From Alphaproteobacteria bacterium (GTDB lineage: Bacteria; Pseudomonadota; Alphaproteobacteria; RF32; CAG-239): 54,668 bases of DNA. Location of the stretch: NCBI GenBank assembly GCA_017465945.1, contig JAFTVD010000011.1:1-54668 (forward strand), read 5' to 3'. Position numbers and translations under genes: made by a program. Shown here piece after piece: positions 52,698 through 54,668 of the stretch (positions are counted from its first letter, which is position 1; the number at the start of each line of letters is the position of its first letter). The notes under the pieces are model-generated. The model was not told where the DNA came from. It searched no databases and worked only from the letters and a program-made list of their open reading frames with translations.

Positions 52698-53979
52698 TAT
52701 TTCTCTCCCAAAAAGGAACAGCTCCATATATTCCTTCCATATATGCATTATAAAAAGCTGCATTCTTTCTGTTTAGATTTTTAAAGTCACTCAATGAGTA
52801 TAAATCAGAATAGAAACCTTTGTTTAGTTCTTTACTTGTTAGCCATATCTGGTCTCTTGATAAATGTTCACCATCCATCAAATAATGTGCGTGTGACATA
52901 AAGATAAGTTGTGCCTTATTTTTATTGACATTAGGATCATTAAACAATGAAATAAGATTCTTAACTAAATAAGGATGTAAAGAATCGTCTAATTCATCAA
53001 CAACAAAAACTTTACCTTTTTTAAGAGCATCTAATAAATAACCTGATAAAGTCAAAAATCTTTTTGTACCTAAAGATTCTATACTATTGAAATCAAAAGA
53101 CTTTATTTTTCCATCTTCTGTTTTATGAAAACTTTTTGCTTCTAAAGCTTTTCCTTTACCGTGAGCTAGTATATTTAATAAAGTGGCTCTTAATTTATCG
53201 TTTATTTTTTCTTTTTCAGCAATAATCTCTTCAATAGGAGTTTCTTTTACGGAAATATCTTCCAATCCTAAATCTGCTTTCTTCATCAATTTGATAATAT
53301 CAGCCCCATCGCCTTCAAGTATTTTCGTTAGAGAAAAACTATCATTCATTCTGCGAGTATCTCTAATTGACAATGTTTGAGTTATCCAATTATAAACATC
53401 TAAAACCTCTTTAACAGTGCATTTCCTATTATTTACTATTTCTGAAAGAAATAAGCGATTGTCCAATGTTTCATTAGACCACGATTGCAAGATACCTTTT
53501 GATTTTTCAAACTCAATTTTACCATTAATATTACTTCTCTCAAAAATTCTGTTAGGCTTTGCTGATCCTTCAATAGCAATAGGATAATAGTATAAACTTT
53601 CTTTTTGAACAATATTTTTTAGAATACTAACTTCATATTCAAATAAATTGCTTTCAACAATAAATTGAATTCTTAGCGAAATAGGCTTATCCGATGTTTC
53701 ATCAGAAAAGGCGTAAAATTCTTGAGGAAATTCATCACCAACAACTGACTTAGCACTTTGTTCAACAAGAAATTTCAAAAAAGTAAGAGCTAGAATAATA
53801 TTTGATTTTCCAGAAGCATTTGCACCAAATATACCCGCTGTTCGATATAATTGTGGAACTTTTTTCAAATTTGTAATGATAGTATTTGGGTTTGATCCAT
53901 TTTGTGATAAAGGCTCCATAGAAAAGTTTGCTTCTTCTTTAAAACTTCTAAAGTTGCTAAATTTGAACTCAACTAACAT
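52690..53979 (-). CDS. AAA_15/OLD-like ATPase paired with RloB
   Basis: An SMC-like ABC ATPase of 429 aa. MLVEFKFSNFRSF start, Walker A GANASGKSN at 52-60, a signature-like ESLGTKR near 301-307, Walker B VFVVDELDDSLHP at 324-336 and the switch strand IFMSHAHYLMD at 359-369. No nuclease domain is fused to it, so the partner RloB probably supplies the effector. The layout of ATPase first, overlapping Toprim-like gene second, is like that of PARIS (AriA-AriB), but the partner family differs. A TTGACT-17-TAGATT promoter lies upstream (plus about 54012-54048). Confidence 0.9.
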   Translation of the reverse strand: MLVEFKFSNFRSFKEEANFSMEPLSQNGSNPNTIITNLKKVPQLYRTAGIFGANASGKSNIILALTFLKFLVEQSAKSVVGDEFPQEFYAFSDETSDKPISLRIQFIVESNLFEYEVSILKNIVQKESLYYYPIAIEGSAKPNRIFERSNINGKIEFEKSKGILQSWSNETLDNRLFLSEIVNNRKCTVKEVLDVYNWITQTLSIRDTRRMNDSFSLTKILEGDGADIIKLMKKADLGLEDISVKETPIEEIIAEKEKINDKLRATLLNILAHGKGKALEAKSFHKTEDGKIKSFDFNSIESLGTKRFLTLSGYLLDALKKGKVFVVDELDDSLHPYLVKNLISLFNDPNVNKNKAQLIFMSHAHYLMDGEHLSRDQIWLTSKELNKGFYSDLYSLSDFKNLNRKNAAFYNAYMEGIYGAVPFWERNNG

Positions 53980-54458
53980 TTTAACCCTTTCTGTGTTAAA
54001 TTTTTACAAAGAATATGGTATAATCTATATCACTTTTCTCTAAAAGTCAATACTTTAAGCAAAAAATATACCAATATAATTATTATCTCGTCATACAATG
54101 CGGTGGTGCTGTTTTGTGCATCATTTACCGTGAAAAATCAATTTCCGCACTCAAAACGCAGGGAAACGAAGGCAAACGATATATGCAACTCAATACAAAA
54201 CGCACACCGACGACATTCAGACCACCGCATTAATTTTTGTAAATTTGAATTAACAAAATCCACGGAAATGAAGTTTTTGTAAAATAGAATTTACACTTTT
54301 AGCAAATAAAATTCCACAAAGCCTAAAAATAACTTATTGACAAGGAGTTAGCTGCTAATATATGGTGATGGAAAGTGCTAATGTTAACTGCTAATATTTG
54401 ACAGCAAACAGCATATAGCAAGAAGGTCGCTTAATATTGATAAACGACTGAAAAATGT
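53980..54458. other. Promoter and repeat region upstream of the ATPase gene
   Basis: No gene. In order: the minus-strand promoter of the ATPase (near 54012-54048), the right 88-nt repeat (54088-54175), its extended tail with ACCACCGCATT (54221-54231) complementary to the repeat's AATGCGGTGGT (54097-54107), A/T-rich sequence, and three short GCTAAT-type direct repeats (about 54351-54396) next to the right tRNA-Gln. The short minus-strand ORF over the tRNA at 54384-54659 is spurious. Confidence 0.6.
54088..54175 (+). repeat. 88-nt direct repeat, right copy
   Basis: Matches 51968-52055 at 83 of 88 positions. Here it extends to 54231, where an 11-bp perfect complement of its start closes a long stem followed by T5, so it may encode a structured RNA of about 140 nt. 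Confidence 0.9.
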
Positions 54459-54533
54459 TGGGGCGTCGCCAAGTGGTAAGGCATCGGCTTTTGGTGCCGA
54501 CATTCGTTGGTTCGAATCCAGCCGCCCCAGCCA
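54459..54533 (+). tRNA. tRNA-Gln(TTG), right copy
   Basis: Identical in all 75 nt to 42020-42094; flanking sequence beyond about 3-4 nt is unrelated. No convincing promoter is next to it (TTGACA at about 54397 without a good -10). Confidence 0.96.
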
Positions 54534-54541
54534 ATTTGAAC

Positions 54542-54576
54542 AGGCTTGTGATTTTAGGTCGCAAGCCTTTGTTTTT
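54542..54576 (+). terminator. Terminator of the right tRNA-Gln
   Basis: AGGCTTG (54542-54548) and CAAGCCT (54562-54568), then T-rich sequence. Its sequence differs from the terminator of the left copy. Confidence 0.7.
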
Positions 54577-54668
54577 ACTTGATTTTTTGCGGTTCGAATT
54601 GATGAGTTTTGAAGGTTTGAAAAATCGCTCGAAATTCCGCTGAAAGCCTTATCCGACAAGGGTTCGCA

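Noticed and set aside
51968..54231. Integron attC-like site or retron msr/msd
   Set aside because: No integron integrase or reverse transcriptase gene is present, and the repeat lacks a readable attC R'' and R' core pair. The inverted arms alone are not enough.
42020..54533. Prophage
   Set aside because: No capsid, terminase, portal, tail, lysis or integrase genes were found; the content is restriction and abortive-infection type only.
54384..54659. 91-codon minus-strand ORF over the right tRNA-Gln
   Set aside because: It runs antisense through a complete tRNA gene; a similar frame covers the left copy (41920-42102). Both are artefacts of the tRNA sequence.
1..54668. CRISPR array
   Set aside because: No regularly spaced repeats with unique spacers were seen; repeats found occur two or three times at irregular distances.

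Overview
The window is AT-rich chromosomal DNA, very probably from a host-associated or reduced-genome alphaproteobacterium. This rests on gene content and order: the minus-strand block yceD-rpmF-plsX-fabH-ihfA-merR(-slyX), bamE divergent from yceD, an mlaEFD locus with an auxiliary lipoprotein, one lolC-lolD pair, and tRNA genes with encoded CCA ends. The species cannot be named from the sequence.

Layout. 1-1000: a hairpin-rich stretch that may be the 3' part of an RNA gene, a 23-residue lipoprotein and a membrane protein. 1173-6875: a GT39-like glycosyltransferase, a PfkB-family protein with an altered catalytic residue, and an Mla-type lipid transport operon. 7015-16279: lineage-specific soluble proteins around lolCD and rpsD, ending in a tandem family of four beta-rich proteins. 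16317-25701: a eukaryotic-type phosphomannomutase-like HAD enzyme, small lipoproteins, a nitroreductase, a 1185-residue exported MORN/YwqK-type protein, cca and two small membrane proteins. 26165-34454: tRNA-Lys, a GH13 glucosidase, a possible papain-fold amidase with a coiled-coil partner, clpB and a GtrII-like membrane protein. 34653-41787: lepB, slyX, merR, ihfA, fabH, plsX, rpmF, yceD, bamE, marC.

42020-54533 is an accessory island bounded by two identical complete tRNA-Gln(TTG) genes. It holds two restriction-modification pairs, a protein with a HEPN-type RNxxxH motif, an unrecognised 398-residue protein under a near-identical promoter, a two-gene cytosolic plus four-helix membrane module, and an AAA ATPase-RloB pair framed by 88-nt direct repeats. 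A recombinase-like remnant, tRNA-like scraps and duplicated hairpins suggest growth by repeated insertion. I read it as a phage-defence island; the uncharacterised modules at 45504-49828 and the repeat-framed pair at 51968-54175 are the best candidates for something undescribed.

Two translation-start styles coexist. Housekeeping and island genes mostly have Shine-Dalgarno sites. About fifteen mostly lineage-specific genes instead start in an A/T-only context close to TTAATTATG with no Shine-Dalgarno, usually behind a TTGACA promoter and followed by a strong intrinsic terminator, so they look like single-gene units of one expression class.
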